From: Actinomycetes bacterium
GTDB taxonomy: Bacteria > Actinomycetota > Actinomycetes > Nanopelagicales > Nanopelagicaceae
Length of the DNA: 37,096 bases
Direction of reading: 5' to 3'
Assembly (NCBI GenBank): GCA_014190175.1
Contig: BJFZ01000010.1
Span: forward strand, 1 to 37,096
Shown here piece by piece: positions 28,009 to 37,096 of this stretch. Each line of letters starts with the position of its first letter. Position 1 is the first letter of the stretch. The notes under the pieces were generated by a model. It was not told where the DNA came from. It was given only the letters and a program-made list of their open reading frames with translations, and made no database searches. Both the position numbers and the translations under genes were made by a program.

Positions 28009-29667
28009 GTGAATCCGGGGGATCTTGAAGCGGCTTTGATGGCCAAAGTACGCTCACTTTTCGACTCTGGAGCGGTTGGCGGATCAATCCCCGACCGGAT
28101 CTCGGTTGAGCGGCCCAAAAATCGCGACCATGGAGATTTCGCAACTTCAATCGCATTGCAACTCGCCAAAAGTGCTGGAATTCCACCGCGTGAGATCGCA
28201 CAGATGTTGGCCACAGCGTTCGCGCAGATTGACGGAGTTGAAAAAACTGAAATTGCTGGCCCGGGATTTATAAATCTAACTTTAGTTTCTGGTGCTCAAA
28301 GCGCAATAGTAAAAACAGTGTTAGAACAAGGCAAAAAATATGGTGAAGGAAATCTTTTATCTGGTGTAAAAATTAACCTTGAATTTATTAGTGCAAATCC
28401 AACTGGCCCGTTGCACTTGGGGCATACCAGATGGGCTGCCGTTGGTGATGCCATAGCTAGAGTTTTATCTGCAGCGGGCGCACAGGTAACACGTGAGTTT
28501 TATATCAATGACCGTGGAAATCAAATGGATTTATTCGGAGCATCACTTGCTGCTGCTGCACATGAATTGCCAATTCCAGAAAATGGATATCACGGTGAAT
28601 ACATTAAAGATTTAGCAAAAGAGATAGTTGAGCAAAATCCAGGAATAAATAAATTAAACGGTGATGAAGCTCTGATTGCTTTTCGCGAAGCAGGATATAA
28701 ATTGCAACTTGCACAACAGCAAGGTGTCCTTAAAGAGTTTGGCACAATTTTTGATGTTTGGTACTCAGAGCGAAAATTACATGACGGTGGTGCGGTTGCG
28801 AACGTAGCCGAAAAATTGAAGAAAAATGGTCATGTCTACGAAGATGGTGGTGCAACCTGGTTGCGCACAACTGATTTCGGTGACGACAAAGACCGAGTTT
28901 TAGTAAAAGCAGATGGCGAACAAACTTACTTCACCTCGGACACTGCCTACTATTTAGATAAAAGATCTCGCGGTTTTGATTTATGTATTTACTTATTAGG
29001 CGCAGATCATCATGGATATGTTGGACGTTTGAAAGCGTTAGTTTCCTGCACTGGCGATGACCCAATTAAGAATTTACAAGTGTTAATTGGCCAAATGGTA
29101 AAAATAATTGAGAATGGCGAAGAATTAAAACTTTCCAAAAGAGCCGGAACCATTATCACTTTAGAAGAGTTAGTTGAAAAAGTGGGAGTAGATGCGACTC
29201 GATATTCACTTACGCGTTATCCAACCGATACCCCACTTACTCTTGATGTGGATTTATTGAAAAAGCGCACAAATGAAAATCCAGTTTTCTATGTGCAATA
29301 TGCACATGCCCGGATCAGTGCTCTATTGCGAAATGCGAAAGAGCTTGGCATGAAGGTGGAAATAATAGATTTCCAGCAAGAATTACTTGATAGTGAGGCA
29401 GAAGAAGCGTTATCTGCCTCTATTGCACTCTTTCCAAAAGTTGTTGCTAGCGCTGCCGAACTTCGTGAACCGCACCGCATTGCTCGCTATTTAGAAGAGT
29501 TGGCCGGCCATTACCATCACTTTTATGCTCATTCACGTGTTCTTCCAATGGGGGAAGAGCCAATCACTGCGTTGCATCAATCTCGGGCGCTTTTGTGCGA
29601 AGCCACCCGCCAAGTCTTGGCAAATGGGCTGGCCATGCTTGGCGTAAGCGCGCCAGAAAAGATGTGA
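28009..29667 (+). CDS. argS: Arginyl-tRNA synthetase
   Basis: ArgS charges tRNA-Arg with arginine. The 552-residue class I synthetase has the N-terminal Add-1 domain, the ATP motif HLGH (136-139) in NPTGPLHLGHTRWA, and the family FYINDRGNQMDLFG. The second ATP loop is LKLSKRAGTIITLEEL, the degenerate KMSKS. The DALR anticodon domain at the C-terminus includes LEELAGHYHHFYAHSRVL. The start is GTG 28009, preceded by TAGCCT at 6-nt spacing. lysA overlaps its stop by 4 nt, the argS-lysA coupling seen across Actinobacteria. Confidence 0.96.
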   Translation: MNPGDLEAALMAKVRSLFDSGAVGGSIPDRISVERPKNRDHGDFATSIALQLAKSAGIPPREIAQMLATAFAQIDGVEKTEIAGPGFINLTLVSGAQSAIVKTVLEQGKKYGEGNLLSGVKINLEFISANPTGPLHLGHTRWAAVGDAIARVLSAAGAQVTREFYINDRGNQMDLFGASLAAAAHELPIPENGYHGEYIKDLAKEIVEQNPGINKLNGDEALIAFREAGYKLQLAQQQGVLKEFGTIFDVWYSERKLHDGGAVANVAEKLKKNGHVYEDGGATWLRTTDFGDDKDRVLVKADGEQTYFTSDTAYYLDKRSRGFDLCIYLLGADHHGYVGRLKALVSCTGDDPIKNLQVLIGQMVKIIENGEELKLSKRAGTIITLEELVEKVGVDATRYSLTRYPTDTPLTLDVDLLKKRTNENPVFYVQYAHARISALLRNAKELGMKVEIIDFQQELLDSEAEEALSASIALFPKVVASAAELREPHRIARYLEELAGHYHHFYAHSRVLPMGEEPITALHQSRALLCEATRQVLANGLAMLGVSAPEKM

Positions 29668-31004
29668 ATACCATTAATACTGTGAATATCTGGCCGCGAA
29701 ATACATCAATTGAAAATGGTGAAATTTATATAGCCGGAATTCGCGCACAAGATTTGGCAAAAGAGTTTGGTACTCCAGCATTCATTATTGACGAAGATGA
29801 TTTTAGATCACGGATTCAGGAATTTAGAAGTGCCCTCGACATAACTTTTGGAAGCGAAAACTCTGGCATATTTTATGCCGGAAAAGCTTTTCTTTCGGTG
29901 CAAATTGCTAAATGGCTGGCGGAAGAAGGCGTGGGATTGGATGTTTGTTCCGGTGGCGAATTGGCTGTGGCTATTGCTGCAAAATTTCCGGCAAATCGAA
30001 TTGAAGTTCACGGAAATAACAAATCCGCAGCAGAGATAAGAAGCGCAATTGAAATTGGTGTATACGTCATTGTTGCTGACTCCTTGCATGAAATAGAAAG
30101 AATTGAAGATATTGCAAAGCAACTTGGGAAAAAACAAGCAATTCTTTTGAGGTTAACACCAGGCATAGAAGCACACACTCATGAATTTATTGCCACTGCA
30201 CATGAAGATGTGAAATTTGGATTTTCAATTGCAAGTGGTGCTGCTGCGATCGCTACAAAGAAAGCATTAGACGCCACACATATTGAACTACGTGGATTCC
30301 ATTGTCATATTGGTTCACAGATTTTTGATAGTAAAGGTTTTGATATTGCTGCTCAGCGGGTAATTGAATTTATGGCAGAGATGAAAGCAGTACATGCGAT
30401 TGAATTTCCTGACCTTGATCTTGGTGGTGGATTTGGAATCGCATATGTATCCACAGACACTCCGCAAAGTATTGATTCAGTCATAAGCCGAATGCATGAA
30501 GTTGTTTTAGGCGAATGCAAAAAACACGGCCTAGCTATTCCACATTTATCTATAGAACCTGGACGTGCCATTGCTGGACCTTCTACTGTAACGCTTTATG
30601 AAGTGGGTACGACTAAAGAAGTTAACTTAGATGGAGGTCAGCGGCGTAATTACATTTCAGTAGATGGTGGAATGAGTGACAACATCAGACCAGCACTTTA
30701 TGGCGCACAGTATTCAGTGCAACTTGCAAACCGCACTTCAACGTCACCACTCACTTCTAGTCGCGTTGTCGGCAAACATTGTGAAAGCGGCGACATAATT
30801 ATTCGCGAAGTCGACCTTCCAAGTGATGTAAAACCTGGTGATATTTTGGCGATCCCAGCTACCGGAGCCTATGGACGGAGCATGGCTAGTAATTACAATC
30901 ACCAACCCCGCCCGCCGGTGATTGCGGTAAGAAATGGCCAGGCACGAGTGATTTTGCGCCGCGAAAATGCAGCCGACTTGCTCAATCTTGAGGTCAACTC
31001 CTGA
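29664..31004 (+). CDS. lysA: Diaminopimelate decarboxylase
   Basis: LysA decarboxylates meso-diaminopimelate to L-lysine, the last lysine step. The 446-residue protein has the PLP lysine K74 in FYAGKAF, HCHIGSQIFD, the phosphate-binding DLGGGFGIAY, EPGRAIAGPS, and the substrate cysteine region HCESGDII. The frame extends into argS (to 29595), but GTG 29664 overlapping the argS stop (GTGA) gives the expected N-terminus. GTG 29682 is the other possibility. It is followed by hom after 28 nt and so belongs to the aspartate-family amino acid cluster. Confidence 0.95.
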   Translation: MNTINTVNIWPRNTSIENGEIYIAGIRAQDLAKEFGTPAFIIDEDDFRSRIQEFRSALDITFGSENSGIFYAGKAFLSVQIAKWLAEEGVGLDVCSGGELAVAIAAKFPANRIEVHGNNKSAAEIRSAIEIGVYVIVADSLHEIERIEDIAKQLGKKQAILLRLTPGIEAHTHEFIATAHEDVKFGFSIASGAAAIATKKALDATHIELRGFHCHIGSQIFDSKGFDIAAQRVIEFMAEMKAVHAIEFPDLDLGGGFGIAYVSTDTPQSIDSVISRMHEVVLGECKKHGLAIPHLSIEPGRAIAGPSTVTLYEVGTTKEVNLDGGQRRNYISVDGGMSDNIRPALYGAQYSVQLANRTSTSPLTSSRVVGKHCESGDIIIREVDLPSDVKPGDILAIPATGAYGRSMASNYNHQPRPPVIAVRNGQARVILRRENAADLLNLEVNS

Positions 31005-31020
31005 GTGTTAAGTTGATCGG

Positions 31021-31026
31021 TAGGCT
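31021..31026 (+). promoter_or_regulatory. -10 TAGGCT for the leaderless hom-thrC-thrB transcript
   Basis: TAGGCT lies 6 nt before ATG 31033. This supports that ATG over the in-frame GTG at 31027. Confidence 0.45.
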
Positions 31027-31032
31027 GTGCAT

Positions 31033-32355
31033 ATGAATTCGGCTAAAGGTGCGCAAGCGAATGCGCCCTTGCTAAAAGTTGGAATGCTCGGGGCCGGCGT
31101 TGTCGGAGGCCAGGTCGCTCGTTTGCTTGTTGAACAAAATAGCGATTTAGCAGCACGTTCTGGTTCACAATTAGCCCTTGTCGCCATATCAGTAAAAGAT
31201 TTAAAAAAACCTCGCCCAGATTTCATTCATAGTGGTGTGAGCGTAACTAGCGATGGGGCATCCATTGTTAACGATCCGCAAATCGACATAATTATTGAAG
31301 TGATGGGCGGCATCGAACCTGCACGATCATTAATTTTGCAAGCACTAAAAAATGGAAAATCAGTAGTTACTGCAAACAAAGCATTGCTTGCTCAGCACGG
31401 TGCCGAACTTTATGAAGCAGCAGCAGATAATGGTGTTGATATTTATTTTGAAGCGGCAGTTGCTGGTGCAATACCAATTATTAGGCCACTTCGCGAATCA
31501 CTTGCTGGAGATCAAGTTAAGCGGGTAATTGGAATTGTAAACGGAACGACAAATTATATTCTTAGTAAAATGGCTGCATCAGGTGCATCTTTTGAGAGCG
31601 CACTTAAAGAAGCACAAGCACTCGGATATGCAGAAGCCGATCCAACTGCTGATGTTGAAGGGTTTGATGCCGCAGCAAAAGCTGCAATTCTGGCAAGTTT
31701 GGCATTTCATTCTCGAGTTACCGCAGCAGATGTTTATCGTGAAGGAATCTCTGATGTAACTGCTGACATTGTTCGAATCGCAAATGAAATGAACCATGTT
31801 GTTAAATTATTAGCAATCGCGCAATTAACTGATGATGGAAGAATTGCAGTGCGCGTCCATCCAGCCTTACTTCCAAAAGAACATCCACTGGCATCTGTTC
31901 GTGATGCATTTAATGCAGTTTTCGTGGAAGCAAAATCTGCAGGAGAACTAATGTTTTATGGGCGTGGAGCAGGAGGGGAACCAACTGCATCAGCGATCCT
32001 GGGAGATTTAGTGGCAGTTGCGCGTCATCGCGCTCTCGGCGGTCTTGGCCCTAAAGAAAGTTCATACGCTGAGCGATCAATTGCGCCTATGGGTGAAACA
32101 GAAACCCGTTATTTGATTCGTTTAAATGTATCTGATCGACCAGGTGTATTGGCATCGGTTGCGCAAGTATTTGCAGCACATTCAGTTTCAATACAAACAG
32201 TTCGCCAAGATGGTAGTGATGAACAAGCTGAATTAATTGTGGTAACTCATTCCGCAATGGATTCGGCACTATCAGCGACCGTTGCTGATTTGCGAAAATT
32301 AGATACGGTTCGCTCGGTTGAAACTGTGATCAGAGTTGAAGGAGGCGCCAATTGA
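31033..32355 (+). CDS. hom: Homoserine dehydrogenase
   Basis: Hom reduces aspartate semialdehyde to homoserine, the branch to threonine and methionine. The 440-residue protein has the NAD(P) motif [12 protein letters not shown], the NKALLA and [11 protein letters not shown] active-site segments, [24 protein letters not shown], and a C-terminal ACT domain (about 355-435) that usually confers threonine feedback inhibition. GTG 31027 is also in frame, but the upstream TAGGCT spacing favours ATG 31033. It ends with a TTGA overlap onto thrC. Confidence 0.96.
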   Translation: MNSAKGAQANAPLLKVGMLGAGVVGGQVARLLVEQNSDLAARSGSQLALVAISVKDLKKPRPDFIHSGVSVTSDGASIVNDPQIDIIIEVMGGIEPARSLILQALKNGKSVVTANKALLAQHGAELYEAAADNGVDIYFEAAVAGAIPIIRPLRESLAGDQVKRVIGIVNGTTNYILSKMAASGASFESALKEAQALGYAEADPTADVEGFDAAAKAAILASLAFHSRVTAADVYREGISDVTADIVRIANEMNHVVKLLAIAQLTDDGRIAVRVHPALLPKEHPLASVRDAFNAVFVEAKSAGELMFYGRGAGGEPTASAILGDLVAVARHRALGGLGPKESSYAERSIAPMGETETRYLIRLNVSDRPGVLASVAQVFAAHSVSIQTVRQDGSDEQAELIVVTHSAMDSALSATVADLRKLDTVRSVETVIRVEGGAN

Positions 32356-33431
32356 TCTTTGGTAAATCAAGCAACGCTCATCTTTGGCGCGGAATAATTG
32401 AAGAGTACCGTCATCGCCTTCCAGTTTCGCGTAAAACTCCGGTAATAACTTTGCAAGAAGGCGGAACACCACTTATCTACGGCTTCGTTCTTTCTGACAT
32501 GTTGGAGAACGACGTTTGGGTGAAAGTGGAAGGTTGCAATCCAACCGGTTCTTTTAAAGATCGTGGAATGACAATGGCGATGAGTAAAGCTGCTGAAGGT
32601 GGTGCGAAAGCAGTAATTTGCGCATCAACTGGAAATACCAGTGCAAGCGCTGCTGCATATGCCACAAAAGCCGGAATGATTCCTGCGGTATTAATCCCAG
32701 AAGGCAAGATTGCCATGGGAAAATTAGCTCAAGCAGTAATTCATGGTGCAAAAATTTTACAGGTTGCTGGGAATTTTGATGATTGCTTGACCCTTGCTCG
32801 TGAATTATCCGAAAATTATCCAGTTGCATTAGTTAACTCAGTAAATCCTTATCGAATTCAAGGTCAAAAAACTGCTTCTTTTGAAATTATTGATGCACTT
32901 GGGTTTGCACCTGATATCCACGCTCTTCCTGTAGGTAACGCTGGAAATATCACCGCATATTGGATGGGATACCAGGAGTATCAAAAAGCTAGAATTTCAA
33001 AAAGTTTGCCACAAATGTGGGGATTTCAAGCAGAAGGTGCTGCGCCAATTGTGCGAAATGAAGTTGTGAAAAACCCTGAAACAATTGCTACTGCAATTCG
33101 GATTGGCAATCCCGCATCATGGCAGCAAGCTGTAACTGCACGTGATGATTCTGGTGGACGGATCGGAGCTGTTTCTGATCAAGAAATCTTGGCGGCATAT
33201 CGTTTAATAGCTGGACGTGAAGGAATTTTCTGTGAACCATCTTCAGCCGCTGGTCTTGCTGGTTTGCTGAAGGCAAAAGCTGCAGGGCAATTACCAAAAG
33301 GCAAAAAAATCGTGATTACAGTTACCGGCAATGGCCTCAAAGATGTTCAGTGGGCACTCGATGGTGCGCCAGAACCGATTGTGATTCCAGTAAGTGTTGC
33401 AAAAGCGGCCGAAGTTCTAGAGTTGGCATAA
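32352..33431 (+). CDS. thrC: Threonine synthase
   Basis: ThrC converts O-phosphohomoserine to threonine with PLP. The 359-residue protein has PLP lysine K69 in [29 protein letters not shown], and [10 protein letters not shown] for the phosphate. It belongs to the shorter class II-like form found in Actinobacteria. The start is TTG 32352, overlapping the hom stop (TTGA), with an ideal GGAGG six bases upstream, so the rare start codon is well supported. Its TAA overlaps the thrB ATG by one base. Confidence 0.96.
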   Translation: MIFGKSSNAHLWRGIIEEYRHRLPVSRKTPVITLQEGGTPLIYGFVLSDMLENDVWVKVEGCNPTGSFKDRGMTMAMSKAAEGGAKAVICASTGNTSASAAAYATKAGMIPAVLIPEGKIAMGKLAQAVIHGAKILQVAGNFDDCLTLARELSENYPVALVNSVNPYRIQGQKTASFEIIDALGFAPDIHALPVGNAGNITAYWMGYQEYQKARISKSLPQMWGFQAEGAAPIVRNEVVKNPETIATAIRIGNPASWQQAVTARDDSGGRIGAVSDQEILAAYRLIAGREGIFCEPSSAAGLAGLLKAKAAGQLPKGKKIVITVTGNGLKDVQWALDGAPEPIVIPVSVAKAAEVLELA

Positions 33432-34357
33432 TGCAAAGCAAACCAACTTTCCGCGCCACCCCGGTAACTATTCGCACGCCCGCAAGTAGTGCCAACTTGG
33501 GTGCTGGTTTTGATTGCTTAGGTCTAGCTCTTGAAATTTATGATGGGTACGCAGCGCAAGTTTCTGATGAAGCGGGCCTAGATATTCAAGTAGCCGGCGA
33601 AGGCGCTGATGAAATTAGAAAAGATGATAAAAATTTACTTATCAAAGCGATGAATCGTGCTTTTGACCATATGGGTGGAAGACCAAGGGGATTATCAGTA
33701 CGTGCATTAAATGCAATTCCGCATGGACGAGGATTAGGTTCTTCTTCAAGTGCAATTATCGGTGGACTTTATTTAGCGCGGGCATTAGTTATCTCTGGGC
33801 AAGAACGTTTAACAGATCAAGATTTGCTTGCGATTGCAACAGAGATGGAAGGCCATCCCGATAATGTTGCTGCAGCTTTGTATGGCGGTGCAACTATTGC
33901 GTGGCTCGAAGGTGGAGTTGGTCGTGCAATTCCGATTACGGTGAATCACCGAATAAATGCGGTCGCTTTCATTCCAGAAAGTGTGGTTGCAACATCGAGT
34001 GCCCGCAAAATGTTGCCCGATGAAGTTTTATATAGAGATGCCACTGCAAATATTGCCCGCAGCGCATTGATGGTGGAAGCCCTAAGTAATAAGCCAGAGT
34101 TTCTTTATGAGGCCACGCAAGATTTAATCCATCAAGAGTTCCGTAAATCAGCAATGCCAAAATCTTTTGCGCTTGTGCAAAAATTACGAAGCGCAGGAGT
34201 TGCGGCGTTCATTTCAGGTGCCGGTCCCACTGTTTTAGCGTTGCATACTGGCTCGGTCACTGATGCGCAAGAGATCGCCCGTGCCGGAGGCAGTTCATTT
34301 GCTACTCAAATATTGGGAATCAGCCGGGTTGGCGCCCATATCTACGCTCCTAATTAG
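33431..34357 (+). CDS. thrB: Homoserine kinase
   Basis: ThrB phosphorylates homoserine for ThrC. The 308-residue GHMP kinase has the N-terminal TPASSANLGAGFDCLGLAL, the ATP loop GRGLGSSSSAIIGG, EGHPDNVAAALYGG, and the C-terminal FISGAGPTVLAL. The open frame reaches back to 33350, but that part is inside thrC. The ATG at 33431 shares its A with the thrC stop (TAATG), a typical re-initiation junction. It ends the hom-thrC-thrB operon before a 236-bp leader of rho. Confidence 0.96.
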   Translation: MQSKPTFRATPVTIRTPASSANLGAGFDCLGLALEIYDGYAAQVSDEAGLDIQVAGEGADEIRKDDKNLLIKAMNRAFDHMGGRPRGLSVRALNAIPHGRGLGSSSSAIIGGLYLARALVISGQERLTDQDLLAIATEMEGHPDNVAAALYGGATIAWLEGGVGRAIPITVNHRINAVAFIPESVVATSSARKMLPDEVLYRDATANIARSALMVEALSNKPEFLYEATQDLIHQEFRKSAMPKSFALVQKLRSAGVAAFISGAGPTVLALHTGSVTDAQEIARAGGSSFATQILGISRVGAHIYAPN

Positions 34358-34388
34358 TTAATTAGTAGTAAAACAGCCCTGGGTTGAG

Positions 34389-34397
34389 TGCTATGCT
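34389..34397 (+). promoter_or_regulatory. Extended -10 promoter (TGCTATGCT) for rho
   Basis: TG-N-TATGCT forms an extended -10, with no strong -35. Transcription would start near 34404, giving a leader of about 190 nt before the rho GTG. Confidence 0.4.
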
Positions 34398-34400
34398 TTT

Positions 34401-34429
34401 CTTACTCGGCCGGGAGTTCCCCGAGTAAG
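34401..34429 (+). other. Strong hairpin at the 5' end of the rho leader
   Basis: CTTACTCGG (34401-34409) pairs perfectly with CCGAGTAAG (34421-34429). The loop contains a further GG/CC pairing. It is followed by an A-rich segment rather than a U-tract. It could terminate thrB transcripts with Rho, or be a 5' structure of the rho mRNA. Confidence 0.55.
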
Positions 34430-34540
34430 CAAGAAAAATCAGAGTCGCTTAAAATTCTTATTTCCCCAAGTTTTAAGTTAAAACCGGAAACACTTGAACC
34501 TTTTGTTAAGAGTAATCAAAGCGATAAATAATCCAACTGC

Positions 34541-34571
34541 GCTTATTTAATTGTTTATTAATTGAATAAGC
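34541..34571 (+). promoter_or_regulatory. AU-rich 12-bp hairpin just before the rho ribosome site
   Basis: GCTTATTTAATT (34541-34552) pairs with AATTGAATAAGC (34560-34571) with a single U-G wobble around a 7-nt loop. It ends about 14 nt before the ribosome site (GAGGAAAT) and 22 nt before GTG 34594, so it may affect rho translation or Rho-dependent autoregulation. Confidence 0.5.
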
Positions 34572-34593
34572 CAAATAACCTGAATGAGGAAAT

Positions 34594-36213
34594 GTGACTG
34601 AAACTTCAACCCGCGCGCGTAAACCCGCGAGCGATCTAAGCGCGATGCTCCTTCCCGAGCTGCGCAAAGTAGGTGTCCAACTTGGAATTGATGGCGCTAT
34701 TAAGATGCCAAAAGCTGCCCTAGTTACCGCTATTAGTGATTTGCAAGCAGCAAATCGGGCCGCGTCAGCAAAACCTGCCCGTAAAGAACGTCCAGCAGAC
34801 AAAGAAAGTTCAACTGAAAAATCTGATAGCTCCAGTAACTCCAATAATGGCAATGATGGCTCTGGCGATGCTCGTGAAGATAACCGCGACAGCCGCAGTG
34901 ATCGCAGTGATCGCGACAACGTCAATAATAGGAATGATCGCGACAACCGCAGTGACCGTAATGATCGCGACAACCGTAATGACCGGGGACGTGACCGTCA
35001 CCGTGATCGTGATCGCAACCGTGATCGCCACCGCCCTCCACGTGAAGAGCGTGAAGCGGTTATTTCTGAAGGTGATGTTTTGGTTCCAGTTGGTGGTTTA
35101 GTAGATATCCTCGACAACTTCTCATTTATTCGCACAAGTGGTTACCTTCCAAGTCCAAATGATGTTTATGTTTCCATGCAACAAGTTCGTAAATACGGAC
35201 TTCGCAAAGGAGATGTGGTAACCGGAGCTGTTCGTGAACCACGTGAAGGCGAACGCCGTGAGAAATTTAATGCACTACTTCGTTTAGACACCATTAATGG
35301 AATGGAACCTGACGAGGCTAAAGATCGTATTGAGTTTAATAAATTAGTTCCGCTATATCCACAAGATCGTTTACGTTTAGAGACTGAACCAAATATTTTA
35401 ACTACACGCGTCATTGATCTAATTGCTCCAATCGGAAAAGGCCAACGCGGATTGATCGTCTCACCTCCAAAAGCCGGAAAGACGATGGTGCTTCAAGCAA
35501 TTGCAAACGCAATTACAAAAAATAACCCTGAAGTTCACTTGATGGTTGTTCTTGTAGATGAGCGCCCAGAAGAAGTTACCGACATGCAGCGTTCTGTTAA
35601 GGGAGAAGTTATTTCTTCTACATTTGATCGTCCAGCTGAAGATCACACCACAGTTGCAGAGCTTGCAATCGAGCGTGCAAAACGTTTAGTTGAATTAGGT
35701 CATGATGTAGTTGTGCTTCTTGATTCAATTACTCGATTAGGTCGCGCATACAACATCGCTGCTCCTGCTAGTGGAAGAATTCTTTCCGGTGGTGTGGATT
35801 CTGCTGCTTTGTATCCACCTAAGAAGTTCTTCGGTGCTGCGCGAAATATTGAAGATGGCGGATCGCTAACAATTCTTGCAACTGCCCTCGTTGATACTGG
35901 TTCAAGAATGGATGAAGTTATTTTTGAAGAGTTCAAAGGAACCGGAAATATGGAACTTAAACTCGATCGCCGTTTAGCTGATAAGCGCATCTTCCCAGCA
36001 GTTGATGTTGATGCATCTGGTACCCGTAAAGAAGAGATTTTGATGGGTGCCGAAGAGTTGAACATAACTTGGAAATTACGTCGAGTTTTGCACGCACTGG
36101 ATTCCCAACAGGCACTTGAACTTCTGCTTGAGAAGATGAAGGGCACCAAGTCCAATGTGGAGTTTTTGATGCAGATCCAGAAGACCACAGTCGGGCCAAC
36201 AAGCGAGGTTTAA
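34594..36213 (+). CDS. rho: Transcription termination factor Rho with charged insertion
   Basis: Rho is a hexameric RNA-dependent ATPase/helicase that ends transcription. The 539-residue protein has an N-terminal helical domain (1-60), then a low-complexity Asp/Arg/Asn/Ser-rich insertion (about 70-150). The primary RNA-binding domain follows ([12 protein letters not shown]...), then the motor with Walker A PPKAGKT (K296), Walker B VVLLDS (D377) and the [18 protein letters not shown]-loop. Such insertions are typical of actinobacterial Rho and add RNA-binding capacity. The bicyclomycin-pocket segment reads LVDERPEE, keeping the leucine that I recall being methionine in Mycobacterium tuberculosis. 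The start is GTG 34594 with GAGG 6-8 nt upstream. Confidence 0.96.
   Translation: MTETSTRARKPASDLSAMLLPELRKVGVQLGIDGAIKMPKAALVTAISDLQAANRAASAKPARKERPADKESSTEKSDSSSNSNNGNDGSGDAREDNRDSRSDRSDRDNVNNRNDRDNRSDRNDRDNRNDRGRDRHRDRDRNRDRHRPPREEREAVISEGDVLVPVGGLVDILDNFSFIRTSGYLPSPNDVYVSMQQVRKYGLRKGDVVTGAVREPREGERREKFNALLRLDTINGMEPDEAKDRIEFNKLVPLYPQDRLRLETEPNILTTRVIDLIAPIGKGQRGLIVSPPKAGKTMVLQAIANAITKNNPEVHLMVVLVDERPEEVTDMQRSVKGEVISSTFDRPAEDHTTVAELAIERAKRLVELGHDVVVLLDSITRLGRAYNIAAPASGRILSGGVDSAALYPPKKFFGAARNIEDGGSLTILATALVDTGSRMDEVIFEEFKGTGNMELKLDRRLADKRIFPAVDVDASGTRKEEILMGAEELNITWKLRRVLHALDSQQALELLLEKMKGTKSNVEFLMQIQKTTVGPTSEV
34870..35045 (+). repeat. Degenerate repeats encoding the Rho RD/ND-rich insertion
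   Basis: Imperfect repeats of GATCGCGACAACCGTAATGA-type sequence encode runs such as NDRDNRNDR and [11 protein letters not shown]. The unit is irregular but always in frame, giving a nearly balanced plus/minus charged disordered segment. Confidence 0.7.
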
Positions 36214-36223
36214 GCGCAATTGC

Positions 36224-36252
36224 TACCGCCCCCAAAGGGGCGGTATCCTTTG
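36224..36252 (+). terminator. Hairpin between rho and rpmE
   Basis: TACCGCCCC (36224-36232) and GGGGCGGTA (36237-36245) form a perfect 9-bp GC-rich stem with a CAAA tetraloop, followed by the weak U-tract TCCTTTGG. It is probably a terminator, or partial attenuator, 11 nt after the rho stop. Confidence 0.65.
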
Positions 36253-36321
36253 GAATCTCTGGTTCACGACTTTTTTGCAAGAGAAAGCCGACCCAGCCCC
36301 ATCAAGTAATTGGAGTACGTA

Positions 36322-36534
36322 ATGAAGGCAGAGATTCACCCAGCATATGAAGCAACAAATGTGACTTGCAGTTGCGGCGCAGCATTTGTAACCCGTTCGA
36401 CAGTTTCTTCCGGAGCGATTCACGTTGATGTTTGCTCTGTCTGTCATCCTTTTTACACCGGCAAGCAGCGCATCCTTGATACTGGTGGACGTGTAGCTAA
36501 ATTTGAAGAACGCTTTAATAAAAAAGCCAAGTAA
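36322..36534 (+). CDS. rpmE: 50S ribosomal protein L31 (zinc-binding type)
   Basis: L31 bridges the large and small subunits at the central protuberance. The 70-residue protein has the C+ zinc set: CSC in [10 protein letters not shown] and CSVC in [15 protein letters not shown], so it should bind zinc. The frame runs back to TTG 36310, but ATG 36322 preceded by GGAG at 6-nt spacing gives the standard start [10 protein letters not shown] strong terminator follows. Confidence 0.97.
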   Translation: MKAEIHPAYEATNVTCSCGAAFVTRSTVSSGAIHVDVCSVCHPFYTGKQRILDTGGRVAKFEERFNKKAK

Positions 36535-36546
36535 CTACTTTTAAAT

Positions 36547-36590
36547 GGCCGTACTCATCTCGCCATTGGCGAGATTGGGTGCGGTCTTTT
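36547..36590 (+). terminator. Intrinsic terminator after rpmE
   Basis: An inner stem ATCTCGCC/GGCGAGAT (loop ATT) stacks on an outer stem formed by GGCCGTACTC and GGGTGCGGTC with wobbles and one bulged T. About 18 pairs in total are followed by TTTT. This is the clearest intrinsic terminator in the window. Confidence 0.85.
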
Positions 36591-36650
36591 CATTGGAATT
36601 AGTAAAAAGAGAAAGTACAAGCTGATGAAGCTGGAGAGGCAGGTGGGCAG

Positions 36651-37096
36651 ATGGCGAAAGAAATTACCGAACGTTTCACCACTGCACTTGAGCTGCTTGC
36701 CGAACATGCCAAAATAGAGACAGCACTTGCTGATCCTGGCGTTCACAATGATCCAAATCGGGCCCGCCAATTAAGTAAGCGGTACTCACAACTTGGACCA
36801 ATCGTTGCCGGTTATCGTGCATGGCATGCGGCCGAAGATGATTTAACTGCAGCACGAGAGTTGGCAGTTGAAGATCAATCTTTTTCTGCTGAACTTCCGG
36901 CACTTGAAGAGTTTGCCGCAGCCGCTGCAACAAAGTTAGAGGAGTTGTTGTTGCCTCGAGATGTAAATGATGACCGCGATGTAATTATTGAAGTTAAAGC
37001 CGGTGCTGGCGGAGATGAATCAGCGTTATTTGCCGGAGATCTTTTACGGATGTATATGCGATACGCCGAAAGACAAGGTTGGAAAACTGAGTTAAT
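36651..37096 (+). CDS. prfA: Peptide chain release factor 1 (RF1), N-terminal part
   Basis: RF1 reads UAA and UAG. The first 148 codons are present and the gene runs off the right edge. The N-terminal helical domain (MAKEITERFTTALELLAEHAKIETALADPG, then RQLSKRYSQLGPIVAGYRAW) matches RF1 rather than RF2. It leads into IIEVKAGAGGDESALFAGDLLRMYMRYAERQGW, the start of domain 2. The PxT codon-recognition motif and GGQ lie beyond the window. The ATG follows AGGTGG at 5-nt spacing. The order rho-rpmE-prfA is conserved in Actinobacteria. Confidence 0.95.
   Translation, partial: MAKEITERFTTALELLAEHAKIETALADPGVHNDPNRARQLSKRYSQLGPIVAGYRAWHAAEDDLTAARELAVEDQSFSAELPALEEFAAAAATKLEELLLPRDVNDDRDVIIEVKAGAGGDESALFAGDLLRMYMRYAERQGWKTEL

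Noticed and set aside
34506..34973. 155-residue minus-strand ORF opposite the rho start
   Set aside because: The Ser/Arg/Leu-rich sequence is the complement of the RD-rich Rho insertion.

Overview
This window looks like an AT-rich, small-genome actinobacterium. The gene orders argS-lysA-hom-thrC-thrB-rho-rpmE-prfA and clpS-DUF2017-mec-cysO-cysM-murI-rph-rdgB are the ones known from Mycobacterium (around Rv1292-Rv1299 and Rv1331-Rv1341). Actinobacteria-specific families are also present: DUF3039, GuaB1, a DUF222/HNH protein, the CysO/Mec/CysM cysteine pathway, and a Rho with a long charged insertion. Low GC, tight packing, frequent ATGA/GTGA/TTGA overlaps and many apparently leaderless starts fit freshwater Nanopelagicales (acI: Planktophila/Nanopelagicus). 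That placement is inference, not proof.

Layout. 1-4.8 kb: the end of a membrane protein, prfB, ftsE, ftsX, an S41 protease and smpB. 4.8-7.5 kb: a 17-bp tandem repeat, guaB1, a small membrane protein and tmRNA (tag ASKTAADYALAA), then a 16-copy AGAGC microsatellite. 7.5-10.8 kb: a large secreted protein of unknown function, convergent with a repeat-bearing DUF222/HNH gene. 10.9-16 kb, minus strand: a pirin, the three-gene proton-pumping transhydrogenase pntA-pntA2-pntB, and argF. 16-18.1 kb: a DUF3039 protein and a secreted GH18 protein. 18.2-23 kb: clpS, DUF2017, the cysteine module, murI, rph and rdgB. 23.1-27 kb: a polyphosphate module (ppk1 and mutT1 facing ppx). 27.1-28 kb: a hemolysin III family protein and tRNA-Leu(UAG). 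28-37.1 kb: argS, the lysine/threonine genes, rho, rpmE and the start of prfA.

Main themes. (1) trans-Translation and release factors: smpB, ssrA, prfB and prfA. (2) Sulfur-carrier-dependent cysteine synthesis, in which the carrier gene encodes a C-terminal Gly-Gly-Cys. The primary translation product would therefore equal the pathway's CysO-Cys intermediate and must be trimmed by the neighbouring JAMM peptidase. (3) A TANNNT hexamer placed 6-8 nt before the start codon of twelve operon-leading genes, which points to widespread leaderless mRNAs. (4) Several short tandem repeats, with non-triplet units (5, 11, 17 bp) at or just past gene ends and triplet-multiple units (15, 18 bp) inside the HNH gene. 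(5) A structured rho leader.

Most of the window is ordinary core genome and I see no clearly novel multigene defence or mobile system. The cysO-GGC arrangement, the AGAGC microsatellite and the rho leader/insertion are the best leads. No stretch longer than 300 bases lacks a gene.
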